A stretch of 64,000 bases of DNA from assembly GCA_018340375.1 (NCBI GenBank), contig JAFFJZ010000012.1, forward strand, positions 7,440,001 through 7,504,000, read 5' to 3'. Each line of letters starts with the position of its first letter. The first letter of the stretch is position 1. The notes under the pieces were generated by a model, which searched no databases, was not told the origin of the DNA, and worked only from the letters and a program-made list of their open reading frames with translations. The position numbers were made by a program, and so were the translations under genes. This document shows positions 12,001 through 23,905 of this stretch, piece by piece. This DNA is from Gonatopus flavifemur. Taxonomy: Eukaryota; Arthropoda; Insecta; Hymenoptera; Dryinidae.

Positions 12001-13028
12001 AATGAGACAACTTGTATAGCGGAAACAATAATATTGGAAATAATTATTTAAGGATGATCTCTTTTTTTAATATGAATTAGCAAATTGTGTAATCTAAGAA
12101 TAATATACGAAAAGTCACAACGTTATTCTGCCACTTTTCGGTTTCCCTATTCATGTGCGGTCTTGTATAAAAAAAAAATGTTTACGATAACTTGGAACGA
12201 GGAAAAAAAACAAAACGCTACAAGAACAGCAACTACAAGACAAGAAAAAACTTGAAGAATGTCAAACGAGACGTGGTCAAACTCTGTTCAATCGGAGATT
12301 AATCAAGGATGAAGAATGAAGATCCGATGGACATCCAGGGAAATATGGTTGTAACTTCAATGAAGATTTAACTTCCGTTTGGATATATGATGTGAATGTA
12401 TTTATACATGTTCATGCATATATATTTATATGTCTGTACATATATCCAGCGGCCGTTTACCCCTAATCTTCCATTATGTGAGTATTTTTTATTTATTATT
12501 GATTCGAGAATATTTATTTAATGTGTTTTGATTTGGAAGAGGCATTCGAATAACGAAGGCTCATGAAACGACGATATAATTCAACAGTATAGGGCCATAA
12601 ACGTTTTCTGAGAATTCATTGAATGTTAGAATGTCCAAAGGTTTGTTGAATGTTAATCCAGTTTTTGGTGACCGTCTTGTTCTTTTTAGGATAATGAGAT
12701 CAAGAGATATTCTCAGTCCGAAAAGAGTACTTTCAACATCGCCTGAGGTGCCATCAAACGTCTTCCATGTCTCATTTGTTTCAGCCAGGGATGGTAGTCT
12801 TAAATATTTTTTGTACTTTTTTCTATCCAGTAGTTTTCTATTTCCTTAAAATGGAAATTTTTAACGTCAAATTAGAAAGTATTTGGAGGAAAAAAGTAAT
12901 TGAAGCTGCCCAAAGTGAATTGTTTTTGAAATCTTGTATAGTGAGGAAATAATTCACAACAACCCTCGTCGTTTTATGAGCTTCTTTTGTGTTATGCATA
13001 CGTCACTTGAATTTGACGCCTGATATAT
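9016..13028 (+). other. Syx1A intron, no supported feature
   Basis: This is AT-rich intronic sequence. A CCCTGGTAAGAATTTTCATT end-like motif near 9878 and a tRNA-like B-box motif near 10308 (gatttcgaatccc) hint at old transposon and SINE remnants, but no second end was found for either. ORFs up to 135 codons (for example 10116-10523) have no family resemblance and I treat them as chance. Confidence 0.5.
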
Positions 13029-13249
13029 TCTAGTGGGCCCCGGATAGACCTAATGCTCATTGTGCCAATATTCCGAACGCTGATAGACCGAAAATTCGTT
13101 ATGCTGAAAGCAATCAGATCAGTCAGTCTTGTAGAATCCAAAAGACATCTCTCAAATGATCTCTCGGTCTATCAGTGTTTAGAATATGGATTCTCGTTAC
13201 AATGAGCATTAGGTGCAAGAAACATTCGGTATATTGGGGGCCCACCATA
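13029..13249. mobile_element. 221-bp MITE with GTGGGCCCC ends
   Basis: Outer ends tagtgggcccc and gggggcccacca are inverses. Inside them a second pair, cctaatgctcattgt and acaatgagcattagg, continues the palindrome, followed by tgatagaccgaaa / tctcggtctatca. No ORF; it sits about 700 bases upstream of the alternative exon C. Confidence 0.7.
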
Positions 13250-13962
13250 TACCCCATATACACAATTAGGTTTGAATAGTCACAATACTGTAAAGTAATC
13301 CACATTAATGATTTTATAATCGAATTGATGAAAATTTGTACATAAGATCTAAGAAGGACGATGTAACGTCCTTGGAAGTACGAAAAAGTCGTCCAAAGTA
13401 GAGTTCACCTTGCTCAAGGTAATACTAACGTCCCCTGACGATGCAAGCCGACTTCACCGGTTGGAAAAAATCACGGCAACACGTTAGAAATCATGGTATT
13501 AAACAACGCTGGTATTCCATCAAAGAATGTTGTAATTAAAAGCACTGCTATCGTGTATATCCATGTATAAGTCAGTTGAAGGACAATAGTAACGCTAACC
13601 AAGTACTTCCAGTACATGCACCATTGCTTTTTTGGACTATTCTTTCATGATCAACGAACATCATAGATATACATGTATGTTTCATCCAAATCCGCCCCGG
13701 AATATTTTTCTTGCGAAAAGAAACAGGAATTAATATTTTTGCGGCTTATCAAAGATTGAAGTATTTATCAAATGAGGACAGGGGCAACGAGCACACCTTT
13801 AGAAATAGAAACAAGATACGAATAAAAGAAAGGCGAATAGAGAATGATTATCGACATGTTTTTCGTATAAATAAATTAAACCATCATCATGTATCGTTTA
13901 TTATAATCGATATGTCTTCTTTTTTTTTTGTGTTTTCGTGAATCTGTTGACGCCGAGTGCAG

Positions 13963-14043
13963 AAGAAGATCATGATCTTGATATGTCTCACCATACTCGC
14001 CGTTATTGTGGCAACCACCATTGGAGGATATTTTGGACTATGA
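13963..14043 (+). CDS. Syx1A: Syntaxin-1A alternative last exon C (canonical-type anchor)
   Basis: This terminal exon has 26 codons plus TGA and follows the acceptor gccgagtgcag. The peptide starts KKIMILICLTILAVIV and ends GGYFGL. The KKIMILICLT start is very close to the classical insect syntaxin-1A tail anchor, and this is the copy that identifies the gene. Cys is again residue 8. Compared with exons A and B the second half is less hydrophobic (Thr-Thr, Gly-Gly), so the anchors differ in physical character. A possible donor (aaaccag|gtatta, GT at 14057) lies 13 bases after the stop, and a good acceptor (ttttctatttccag) ends at 14265. A short 3'-UTR intron is therefore possible. The upstream SNARE exon lies outside the window. 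Confidence 0.88.
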   Translation, partial: KKIMILICLTILAVIVATTIGGYFGL

Positions 14044-15137
14044 ACGTCAAAACCAGGTATTATATTAATGTAACACGTAACACACTTTTCTGACCTATAA
14101 ATTGTCAATAATCGATAGAATTTTCAACATTGAAGAAAACAAATGTTGAACCAGCATTACAATAATAGGCATGTTCAAATATCTCATTTGTTTTCCAGTT
14201 TTTACTCACGTCGTTTGTTGAGGGAATCAATGAAAAATCTGTGTAATGGAATTTTCTATTTCCAGATCGATCCATGTGAAATTATCCAGAACCCTCGAAG
14301 GGCTTGACTATTTCTTAAATTTTTCACGTCCCGTCAATTTGATACGTATGTCGCAAATTTCAAACAGAAGTTAATTGCAAGATAGGTGGCACCAGCTCAA
14401 GGTACTCAAATTACCCTGGTGAAAATGGAAGCATGCTAGGAAGGCTCCGCCTTCTTCTTTTCATCTCTTTTCTTCGCTTCACTCATTTTGAACAAATCGT
14501 GGCCCACATATGCTCGCTTCGCTGGCATCTAAAACAATTCAGATATCCGGGGATATATGAAAAAGTAGTCATCGGTATTTCACCCGGCCGAAAACATTTT
14601 CAAATGTATTATTCAGAAAGCCTGAAACTAATTGCCTACCATTCTTTATACTATCTTCAAATGATTTAGAAAGATATTTCTGAACAACTGCAGAATTTTG
14701 ACAACTGTCCTGATAACATTGAAGCGTGGAAGCGGGACGAAAGCTCAAGCCCAGAGCCATTCAAGCGTAACGAAGAGTAATCTAGGCGTAATTTCAGAAT
14801 TAATTGGAACATTTTCATGCTTCATTTGTTTCGATAATTACTTCCTTCACTTTTGGATTCCCACAAGTGTATAGTTTTCATACCATCAATCAGCTTTTGA
14901 AGAGTGTTCGAATGCAAAAAAGCTCACACGGGAAGATCTGAACTTTCTTCTTCACCCAGTTTTTGATTCAGCACCCCTGAGAACCTACCGAACCCATGTT
15001 TCATATCCGTGTTTCGTATCCGAAAAAAAACCGTGTTTTCTTTGTTAGGCCCGGGATCTTTCACCCCATGTGTTATATATATATATATATATATACAGCG
15101 GAGAAAATTTTCTATGCCAACTATGCGCTTGTACTTT
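14044..15137 (+). other. probable 3' UTR of exon C, then sequence with no supported gene
   Basis: The first few hundred bases are likely 3' UTR, perhaps with an intron at 14057-14265. A CCCTGGTGAAAATGGAAGC transposon end lies near 14413 without a recognised partner. A (TA)n run occupies about 15073-15095. Nothing else can be supported. Confidence 0.4.
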
Positions 15138-15142
15138 CTTAA

Positions 15143-15943
15143 GGGGTGATATCATCTTGTAAACAATTTTTTGTCATTCTCTAAGACCTATCACAGACGA
15201 TAGAAACATGATGAGAATATGGGGTCTTGTGCACACAAATGTACTAGTATTTAAGTACCAGAAACACATTTTATAATACAAAATGGTGACATGTCAGCAC
15301 ACTCAAGAAAAGCCTATAGAAAATAGTAATTGGGAGACAACTTCGCGAATTTGGTTTTGGATACTATAGAGAATCGTAGCAATGTTCATGCACATGGGAA
15401 TGGTTACCATTTACATGAAAATGGATACCAAATAACCTGATTCTGTCATTCAACTACTATTTTCGCATGGTAATGGTTACAGTTCACTCTTCTCAGTGTA
15501 GAACAAGAAACTAAAAATTCTCTTGGAATGTGGTTCAAAATGCAGTGAAAGCTGTAGGATTTATTTGATGAGCTGAATTTTACGGAGTTCATGAGCGATT
15601 TTCGATGGATTCAGCGCCAATCCTCTTCGAATTCATTTTTTGCAAAAACTCTAGGACATTCACTTCATTCTGACTTATATTCCAAGAAACTTTGCGGATT
15701 TGTGTTCTACATTCATAATTGTGACTTGTATCGGTAGTACGCCCATGTAGATCAACAGATTTTTCTTAAGTGTGCTGAAATGCCGCCATTTTGGATTATA
15801 AAAATATAATAAATGTGTTTCTGATACTTCAAGACTAATACATTTGTGTGCACAAAACCACATATTCTAAAAATGTCCCTATCATCTGTGGTAGGTCTTG
15901 GAAAATGATAAAAAAGTTTTTTGCCACAAGATGATACTACCTC
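15143..15943. mobile_element. TTAA-flanked foldback element
   Basis: Left end ttaaGGGGTGATATCATCTTGT and right end acaagatgatactacctcttaa are imperfect inverses, each bordered by TTAA. The arms of about 150 bases include agacctatcacag / ctgtggtaggtct and cttgtgcacacaaatg / catttgtgtgcacaaaa. A smaller nested palindrome with gttacc/ggtaac lies around 15300-15505. TTAA duplication is typical of piggyBac and Kolobok elements, but no transposase is present. Confidence 0.7.
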
Positions 15944-15948
15944 TTAAG

Positions 15949-18130
15949 TCATGCATCGAACCAATCACAATGCATTCGCATATAGTGCTTTGATTACCCG
16001 GAGAGCGAGGAAACCTACAAGGTGCCCGAATTGGTGGGATCCATAGGTTTAGCTACTGAGCTACGTGGAGTGATATTGCCAAAAGGCAAAGCGCTGGGAT
16101 TCTTTTCCATCTGAAGCTGTGTTTTCTTAAGGGGAGCTCTAGTGGTTAGAGAAAAAACCGGGTGCTAACTCGTGATGGGCGTGATGTCCATAAGAAGCTA
16201 GAGTCCACTTAGTCACACCATATCCAAGCCTTACAAGGGAGTGACTCAACCAAAACTTCACAGTGCATTGCGCCGTTGGAGGTATGGTGCCCTCAATTCG
16301 CACCACCAGAAGGTGGGGTTGATAGGTGGTGTTGCGATGTGGCGATGAACTAAGCGGCCTGTCACTTCAAGACAGTTAGACGCTTGGGAACTATGGTTGT
16401 GTGTGTATCATAGATTCCACTTGTACCTCTTTCAATCACCATAAGTTTCATATCAATATGTCTGCTATAGTATCGATCAAGCGCCTCCGACTCATGTGTA
16501 GAACAGTTCACGTACTGTCCAAAAAATTGTAGATGGTGCAGTAGGTTGAGGAGGCGATCAAAATTACAGAACAATTCGCGTTATCGACCACATAACTCTC
16601 GAATTACATTGCCCTTCTTATCGCGAATATTTTTTTTATTATACTGGCGAAATGATAATGACAAAACACATGAGAAGGTTTTCAAGGAATATCTCCCGCT
16701 CCAAATCTTTTTGCCCAGCTTGAACACATTCAAGCTTGGAATTACCGGTAGTGTAGAAAAAATTGGGTTCACATGGTATGAAAACTTTTTAAGGCTGGTG
16801 GGGTCCCCTAGATGGTATAAGCCCTATGGGCCTCGCCTACAATTCGGCTCTGTCTTCATTGAGATCATGATCTCACCAATCTTGACCTTCTAAAGGTTAT
16901 TCCAATACATAACTCAGCTGAAAAGGATTGGTGGTATTCCTTAGGTGTTGCAAGGACCAAGTCAGAGTTTGCTCATCCCTCATTAGGTCCTGATAAGAGG
17001 TAGGGAATGCCAGGAATCTTTCTACCAGGGAATAGGTTTTGATCAATCCTCACCTTGTAAATCCGAATAAGTGAAAAGTACTGATGATCAGTGTCAAGTC
17101 GCCCAGTGATTCAACTAGTGGAAGACTCAGCTCTGTTTCGTCAGTGGAATTTACTAATCCTCAGTCCTTTTTACTGATTTGTATTTAGAAAGCATTCATT
17201 TTCTATCCGCAGTTGAAACTTTCTCATTGACCTCGTTGAATTCCAATAAATTGTGATCAGATTTCATCGATTTTTGCCAGGTCCTTCGACCAACGCGTAC
17301 TCATCATCAACATACGCGCTTCGCGCCTTTGGTAGATAACGCATTATTCACCAGATTCTGATCAGAGGGAAGAAACGAATAAAACCACTTGGAGATATCC
17401 TGACGTGGAACTCATGGTTGAAGAGAGAGATGACTATTTGCCTCTCTTTGCAACCAAGGATTCCGCGATCTGTTTTCCGCCTCTGTTCAGTTGTAGGTGA
17501 CCCCTGTCTTAGACAAGAACCCTGCGATTCGTTTGTCGTCTTTTTTCAGCTCCATGTGACGCAAGCACAAGAGGCATTTCAAACTGGGTTTACGTGAAAT
17601 CCTGATTTGCTGATAAACCGTCAAACGTGCCTAAGCTTGATTTTTGAGTATTCCGTTGATACAAATCTATCGCTATTCTCTGAAAGTGAGTGGAAGTGAA
17701 CATGAATCACCGTAAAAAGTGACAGGATGATCACTATCGAAAAGAAATGAGAAAACACGCATTTCAACGAAAAGCAACATTCATGGTTTTTTTCTGGGTG
17801 ATCTCACATGGATCGTCCGTTACCGTTTTTCGTAGGAAAATTTCATACTAATTCGAAGTTGAACTTGACTCGCACTAGAATTCAGAAATAGATTTCTGGG
17901 AGGCTTGAGGGTTAAATTACCGACTAATCGGTTTGCCTCTCTCTCTCTAGTGATAATGCCGCGGAAGGGGCAGTTGATGCGTCAACTAAAGTTTGCCCAG
18001 AAGCAGACATTACACTATCAAAAGAAGCACCAGTTGATGAGTTTGGGAATTTTGTGAGGATTGTTTCAAAGGCGTATATTCTCAACAGAAATACTGTTAT
18101 GAATTGAGTTCAATTTGAATTTTTTTTTTC
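15949..18130. other. no supported gene; possible retroelement debris
   Basis: GC content is somewhat higher than the neighbours between 16000 and 17000, and the text there (ccaagccttacaagggagtgactcaac, gccgttggagg) has the look of retrotransposon leader sequence. I could not find reverse transcriptase motifs in any frame. The 115-codon ORF at 16546-16893 has no recognisable domain. Confidence 0.3.
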
Positions 18131-18200
18131 TGCACAATGATTGCGCACAGCTCGTACAATAATAAGTTTCATCGGACGAGCTATGCGCGATCATTGCGCC
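18131..18200. repeat. short perfect-stem hairpin
   Basis: tgcacaatgattgcgcacagctcgt is followed after a short loop by its near inverse acgagctatgcgcgatcattgcgc. The ends may be those of a tiny foldback element. A pre-miRNA is possible but nothing specific supports it. Confidence 0.6.
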
Positions 18201-18433
18201 CTCCTGGACTGTTTACTCAACTCACGGGCGTACCCAGGATTTGAGATAGGGAAGAACAGTTCATGCTACTTGACATGAAAAGGGCGAGGACAGTTGGAAA
18301 TAGAAAAGCAGAATTCAGCTCTCAGGGAGCGATGACTTTCTTCTAGCCCTTGATGGGTACGTCCATGCTCACAAACATAAACGCAAGGAATATAAAGATG
18401 CGCAGGTTTCTTAAAAGCCTAAGCACAAAAGCT

Positions 18434-18755
18434 GGTAGAGTATCATAATACCGAATGTTCATATTCCCGAATGTGTCATAGTACCGAATGTTCATATTCC
18501 CGAATGCTCATAAGACCGAATGCGCATAGTCCCGAATAGAAAAATATGAATTTCAAAATAAATAAAAAAATGGACCATTCCTGTTATAAAAAATTGATTG
18601 TTCCCACATGATATGCGTAAACGAATCATTTTTATGACGGAAGTGGCGGATTTTTGGATTCATTTCGAAATTTATATTTTTTTATTCGGGACTATGCACA
18701 TTCGGTCTTATGAACATTCGGTACTATGACACATTCGGTATTATGATACTCTACC
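18434..18755. mobile_element. 322-bp MITE with GGTAGAGTATCATAAT ends
   Basis: The two ends are exact inverses over about 24 bases, from GGTAGAGTATCATAATACCG to its complement before ctctacc. Both subterminal zones carry repeated tandem blocks of ccgaatg with cat, mirrored as cattcgg at the right. Flanks acaaaagct (left) and acataagct (right) suggest a 9-base target duplication with one mismatch, as in Mutator-like elements. Confidence 0.8.
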
Positions 18756-18759
18756 ACAT

Positions 18760-18925
18760 AAGCTACGTAAACGTGAACGTAAGGAACGGTACGCTGCGCA
18801 GTTGTCTTATACGGTTTCTGCGCATCCGCTGTTACGTTTACGTAGCTTGTGTGTCTAAACCTTCACACAGTTTTTGTGCATTACGTTCTTGCGCTGGCGT
18901 GAGTTTTGTAGACAGACCATTACCT
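18760..18925. mobile_element. partial copy of the TGGTCTGTCTACAT MITE family
   Basis: It contains the acgtaaacgtgaacgtaag / cttacgttta arms and ends in tgtagacagaccatta like the intact copy at 46970-47092. The left end is disrupted by the adjacent 18434-18755 element. Confidence 0.55.
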
Positions 18926-19445
18926 TTGCTCAATAGGGCAGTACAGAGGTTCTACCTCCTCCAAGTAGAATCTCCATGCCCTGCAGGGTCAATGTCCCAA
19001 ACAGATTTAATCCCGAATAAACCTGTCTCGACACCTTTGAATTGAATAATGGTAACTGATTTTCTTAGAATTCCACAAGAACACTCAATGCAAAGTTCTC
19101 AGAACAATGAACGCCTTGGGCATATTCATTCGGATCAAAGTCTGTTCAGAAAACGGGGGGTCAACGCTTTAGCGGTCAGGTATCTGAACCTAACGACATT
19201 ACTCACACAACGCAAGCAGAGTGTCCGTGTGAAGGGAAAGAATATCTAGTTGCGCGCGCCATCTAACATACTTTCTCCGATGCTTTCTCATCAACTATTC
19301 AAGGAGCAACAGTATTGCGATATTCACCGAGTTGGGAAATCGCAGCTTGGTCACGTGGCTACTCCTACGTCACTCACTAATACAGCTTGTCGCGCAATGT
19401 GAGCGCGCTTGTCGGTGAGCCATCCCCACTACCGTGTAGTATGTG

Positions 19446-19457
19446 AGATATATATAT
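19446..19457 (+). promoter_or_regulatory. TATA-like core of promoter-like segment in left arm
   Basis: gatatatatatgcgctgttcgg lies about 65 bases upstream of the ATG at 19519. The same segment is conserved in the right arm (near 25195-25204, opposite strand), so both arms point a promoter-like sequence into the element. Function not shown. Confidence 0.4.
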
Positions 19458-19518
19458 GCGCTGTTCGGTTCCATTCTGTAAACGTCGATCACGGTCGACA
19501 AATTGACAGAGAAGAAGT

Positions 19519-19704
19519 ATGAAAGTTCCTTTGTCTTTTCTCGTTTTAGCCGTTTATGTCAGTGTGGCCGGTCTTTTATTACCAACCTTAGCCCAAAGCA
19601 AGCGTTCGAGTAGTCCAAAGGAGCCGATAAATTTCTGTAGGAACCCAAAAGTAGCCCACAATATAATCCAAACAAAAAATGAATCAACCATGAGTGCTAT
19701 TTAA
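19519..19704 (+). CDS. putative small secreted peptide (61 aa), possibly captured host exon
   Basis: Met is followed by a textbook signal sequence: MKVPLSFLVLAVYVSVAGLL, then LPTLAQ with a likely signal peptidase site after the Ala-Gln region near residues 24-26. The mature part is short (about 35 residues), basic at its start (SKRSSS) and has only one Cys, in NFCRNPK. No family recognised. The ATG follows a TATA-containing leader at a sensible distance. The leader and the first 15 codons or so lie in the terminal inverted repeat of the hAT-like element. The right arm carries the same segment inverted, with its start codon changed to AGG. Either the transposon captured the promoter and first exon of a host secreted-peptide gene, or the ORF is a chance reading of TIR sequence. 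The protein could also continue by splicing; no convincing donor was seen. Confidence 0.4.
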   Translation: MKVPLSFLVLAVYVSVAGLLLPTLAQSKRSSSPKEPINFCRNPKVAHNIIQTKNESTMSAI

Positions 19705-19741
19705 TCATTAACATTCGATCTCAAATTGGACACAGTCCAAT

Positions 19742-20072
19742 CCAGACCCCTCCGACTGTCTAGAACTTTTGTTCATATACTGATCAGAAAGTTGTAGAGG
19801 GCTCCGCGTGTCAGTGGGGCTATCGATTCTGTAGAATGAATCATTTATCGCGAAAATTCAAGATGAATAGTGAGGAAATGACCAATAATTACAGATCATA
19901 CTATTGCATTTATAAATTTTTAACCTACAAGGAACCAAACTTCGCAACGTTGATATTTTGAGGTTATGATTCAGCCAACTAGATGGAATCGCCATCTAGA
20001 TTTCTTGGGGATTTCTTGGTCAATACGTGAACAGGATTTCTAGGGGAAAATGCATGAGTCGGAGGGGTCTGG
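19742..20072. mobile_element. 331-bp MITE with CCAGACCCCTCCGACT ends
   Basis: The 16-base ends CCAGACCCCTCCGACT and AGTCGGAGGGGTCTGG are exact inverses. They are flanked on both sides by TCCAAT (19736-19741 and 20073-20078), an exact 6-base duplication. The interior is AT-rich without ORF. It inserted just downstream of the secreted-peptide ORF. Confidence 0.85.
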
Positions 20073-20176
20073 TCCAATCTGGTCATAAACCTCGCTTATG
20101 GGTTGTAGGGGAAGACACTAGGGAGAAATCGACGTCCCCTCCTCTATAAGTCACAATTGTGTCTTACCCCGGGTCC

Positions 20177-20291
20177 TCATGCTAGCGACTGTCGCGCGCG
20201 ACATCATTAGAAGAAAAAAGAGGAAAAATGTTTTCAACTCGGATCTCTTTTTTCTTCTAATGATGTCGCGCGCGGCAGTCGCTGGCATGAG
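20177..20291. repeat. hairpin with 45-base arms rich in CGCGCG
   Basis: Arm ctcatgctagcgactgtcgc... through catcattagaagaaaaaag is followed after about 20 bases by its near-perfect inverse ending in gcgactgccagcatgag order. The loop is aaatgttttcaactcgga. Probably a minimal foldback unit; a small-RNA hairpin cannot be excluded. Confidence 0.7.
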
Positions 20292-20948
20292 TCTCCGGCC
20301 TTACACTACTTTTTATGAGCCTCACCCAATCCATGTTGCAACATACCACATATATCAATTTGTGCACGTTGAGAATTTAACATATTTTCATTTCCAACTT
20401 CAAGTGTACGTTATATGCACATCTTTGTGCTTATTGCATATCAAAATAAATTCGACATTTTCCAACGTCTTCAGTTGACCAATCACTCAGGCCAAGGATC
20501 ATATTTACCAGAGAGGCTTATAGCAAGACGCATAAACTAAAACTACAAGCTGTTTTAGAGCGGGGGTATATTTATGCTGAGTGGGGCGAAACAAAAATAA
20601 GTGAGAGTTATGAGTGATAGAATTATAACCAGAGTGAACTGTACTTCCAATATGCCTACACGGTGACAGGTATATTTCAGTCGTAAGACCAGTCTCTCAG
20701 AATTCGTTCTAGTGCCATGAGAATCAATCAATCGCATGCAACATTTCTCTTGGAAGGAGCTCTGCATATGGTCGGAATTCGTGAAACGGATCATCCAAAA
20801 TCACTCTTTTTTTTTTCCATGTCAAGATGTGGAATCAGCTCAAGATGGCCCAATTAGCTATTAGTCTCCATGGCAAGGAAATTATTCACCGAATGGCTCT
20901 TTGAGTCGCCCACTCAGCGAAAAATAGCGCAACCTAGCCACACTGGTT

Positions 20949-23905
20949 TATATGATATTTCGGTTGCGGCGATATGCACTTAGTTTCAGCTCTTAGTAAA
21001 ATATGCAAGTGAACTTTTTCAAGAACGTTCCTCAAAAATGCGATTCATTTTTCATCTCGAAAGATTTTGAATCAATTGGTCTATATTCCACAGGGACAAA
21101 TTTTTGGAGTTTTTCCATCGATCACAATGAGCACTTGGTAGAATTTTCAGGTCGAGGTCGAAAAACACCTCTCTCCCAAACCTACTCATTTTTCGTTTCA
21201 ACAGATTCTGGATCGATTAGTCTATATCCCACAGAGACGTTTTGGAATTTTTTCATCAATTTCCCAGCCAGCATTCGGTAGAATTTCCTAGCCACTTCAA
21301 AAGTCGAGTGCAAGTTGATATAGGCAAGGGGAGTTCTCGTAACCAAGCTGCCGGTGGTGGTTCGGGTGGTAGTGCGTCCGCGTTCAGCCTAGATGGCCGC
21401 GTTCAAATCTTTTGAAGGGACATTTTTTCCTCCATTTTATTCGCGTACATTAGTTCTTCAGTTTTACGTCGTATCATTTATCAAAGGAGAAAATTGTAAA
21501 TACAGTTTTTTTTGTACATTTGTGCACAATAATTTAGAATTATCATCGACAATCATCAAGTGTATTTGGAAAGAGTTTAAGATCAAGTGAGGTAGATAAC
21601 AGACGTATCCACAGGAATATTGTTGTAAACTCCAAACGTCCCTTCAACCTCTATCATTCATATATTTTTTCTCTGTAACATTCATATCGGGGGTGGAAGT
21701 AATTCAATTAAAAATGAATTGAATCGTTTATAGGAACGAAACAGGAATTTCAATCCACAAAATCTGATGCATGATCGTTTTCTAGCTTTTCAAATTGATT
21801 CTTTGAAACTGAAAATATCGCTTGAAGGAAATACAGGAAATTTTTGGGTCTCCAATAGTTGAGTATTCCATTATTCAATTGCTAATTCGTTTCATTGAAC
21901 GATTCTAACTTCGGTAACTAAATTAAAATTCTTCATTGAAATTTTGTCCAATCGACAGATGAAATTTCATTCTTAATTGAAATTTTTTCCAGCGAACAAT
22001 GAAAATTTCATTCTTAATTGGAATATTTCTCAATTAACAATTTATTTTCCGTTTTTTTTATTCTCCTGTATTTGTCAATTCAGGAAAAACTCAAAAACGT
22101 GAGAAAAATCAACCAATCATTGCATAATATTGAGTCAATTGAATTTATTCGTTAATTCACGAAATTCAAATTAAGAATGAAATTTTATTTGTTGATTGAA
22201 GAATTGAATTGAATTGTTAATCGAACGTCAATCCAATTCATTTTTAATTGGATTATTTCTACCCCCGATATGAATGTTACAGAGAAAAAATACATGAATA
22301 ATAGAGGTTGAAAGAATATTTGGAGTTTACAACAATATTTCTGTGGATACGTCTGTTATCCACCTCACTTGATCGTAAACTCTTTCCAAATATACTTGAT
22401 GATTGTCGATAATAATTCTGAATTGGTGTGCATAAATGTACAAAAAAAACTGTATTTACAATTAAAGGTACTTGTTTCTTAACGTATAATGTTGAAGAAG
22501 AAAGAAAAACAATTCTCCTTTGATAAATGATACGAAGTAAAACTGAAGAATTAATGTACGCGAATAAAGTGGAGGAAAAAAATGCCCCTTCAAAAGATTT
22601 GAACGCGGCCATCTAGGCTGAACGCGGATGCACTACCACTCGAACCACCGCCGGCGGCTTGGCTATGAGAACTTCCCTTGCCTATATCAACTGGCGCTCG
22701 ACTTCTGAAGTGGCTAGGAAATTCTACCAAGTGCTGGCAAAATTGATGAGAAAATTCCAAAACATTGTCTCTGTGAGATATAGACTAGAGACCCTTTAAT
22801 CAGAGTCTGGTCAACAGCCTGAAAAATGTGAATGCATTTCGATTGGTCCGCCATGTTTCCTCTAAACTGAGTGGGAGAAATTGCGGCGAATTCAAAATTG
22901 TTATTTTGCATATACTCAGTTTTCCATGATTTATAAGCAAAATATTCACAAACTGGAGGGTGAATGTGTGTCAACTCCTCAGTTGGACTGCAAAATGAAT
23001 TTTTAAATTAATTCCGAAAATTTAAACATCGAAGTGTGTAGAAGTTGTAATGGAAATTAAATAACGAGTGAAACTAACCTAGATCAACGTAAACAGTTTA
23101 CGGGTCAGTAAACAGTTTACAGTTACGGGTATTAAAGGGTCTCTATATATCACTTACCTAATTGTGGAAGTTTCATCATGAGTGCGTTGTTGTGCCACAC
23201 GAAATACACAGAAAACGTACTGTGCGTTTAAATAGAATGCACGAAAAATGATTTTTTATAAAAAATTATAATGTTAAAGTTTGACGCCACATGGAGAGGT
23301 GAGAATGGTGAAAACTGTTTACGTTGATCTAGGTTAGTTTCACTCGTTATTTAATTCCCATTACAACTTCTACACACTTCGATGTTTAAATTTTCGGAAT
23401 TAATTTAAAAATTCATTTCGCAGTCCAACTGAGGAGTTGACACACATTCACCCTCCAGTTTGTGAATATTTTGCTTATAAATCATGGAAAACTGAGTATA
23501 TGCAAAATAACAGTTTTGAATTCGCCGCAATTTCTCCCACTCTGTTTAGAGGAAACATGGCGGACCAATCAAAATGCATTCACATTTTTCAGCCTGTTGA
23601 CCAGACTCTGATTGAAGGGTCTCTAATATAGACCAGCCGATCCAGAATAATTTGAAACGAAAAATGAGTAGGTCGTGGGAGAGAGGTTTTTTCGACTTCA
23701 ACTTGAAAATTTTACCAAGCGCTTTTATTGAGATCGATGGAAAAACTTAAAAAATTTGTCTCTGTGGAATATAGACCAATCGATTCAGAATCTCCCGAGA
23801 TGAAAAATGAATCGCATTTTTGAGGAACGTTTTTTAAAAAGTTCACTTGCATATTTTACTAAGTGTTGGAGGTAAGTGCATATCGTCGCAACCGAAATAT
23901 CATAT
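20949..23905. mobile_element. large foldback element (about 2.1 kb without its insertion)
   Basis: Ends atatgatatttcggttgc and gcaaccgaaatatcata are inverse. Paired blocks follow inward: the aaaatatgcaagtgaac block, a 130-base repeat containing ctcatttttcgtttc and gattctgaatcgat, then ggccgcgttcaaatctttt against its inverse, then gggggtggaagtaatt against its inverse at 22230-22260. The central AT-rich spacer is roughly 21735-22225. The right arm is interrupted by the hAT MITE 22786-23625. The 130-base subterminal unit also occurs in tandem at 33530-33925. Confidence 0.8.
22786..23625. mobile_element. 840-bp hAT-type foldback MITE with exact 8-bp duplication
   Basis: The termini are TAGAGACCCTTTAATCAGAG and its inverse ending gggtctcta. 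ATATAGAC occurs on both sides (22778-22785 and 23626-23633). A TAGAG-type end with an 8-base duplication is diagnostic of hAT elements. The arms are complementary for more than 300 bases, so the same 64-codon ORF-like stretch appears on both strands; these are shadows of the palindrome and not genes. Confidence 0.9.

Noticed and set aside
22277..23631. Pairs of similar proteins on opposite strands (MAAFKSFEG..., MTHIHPPVCEYF...)
   Set aside because: They are mirror readings of palindrome arms in foldback elements; no family resemblance or splice context.
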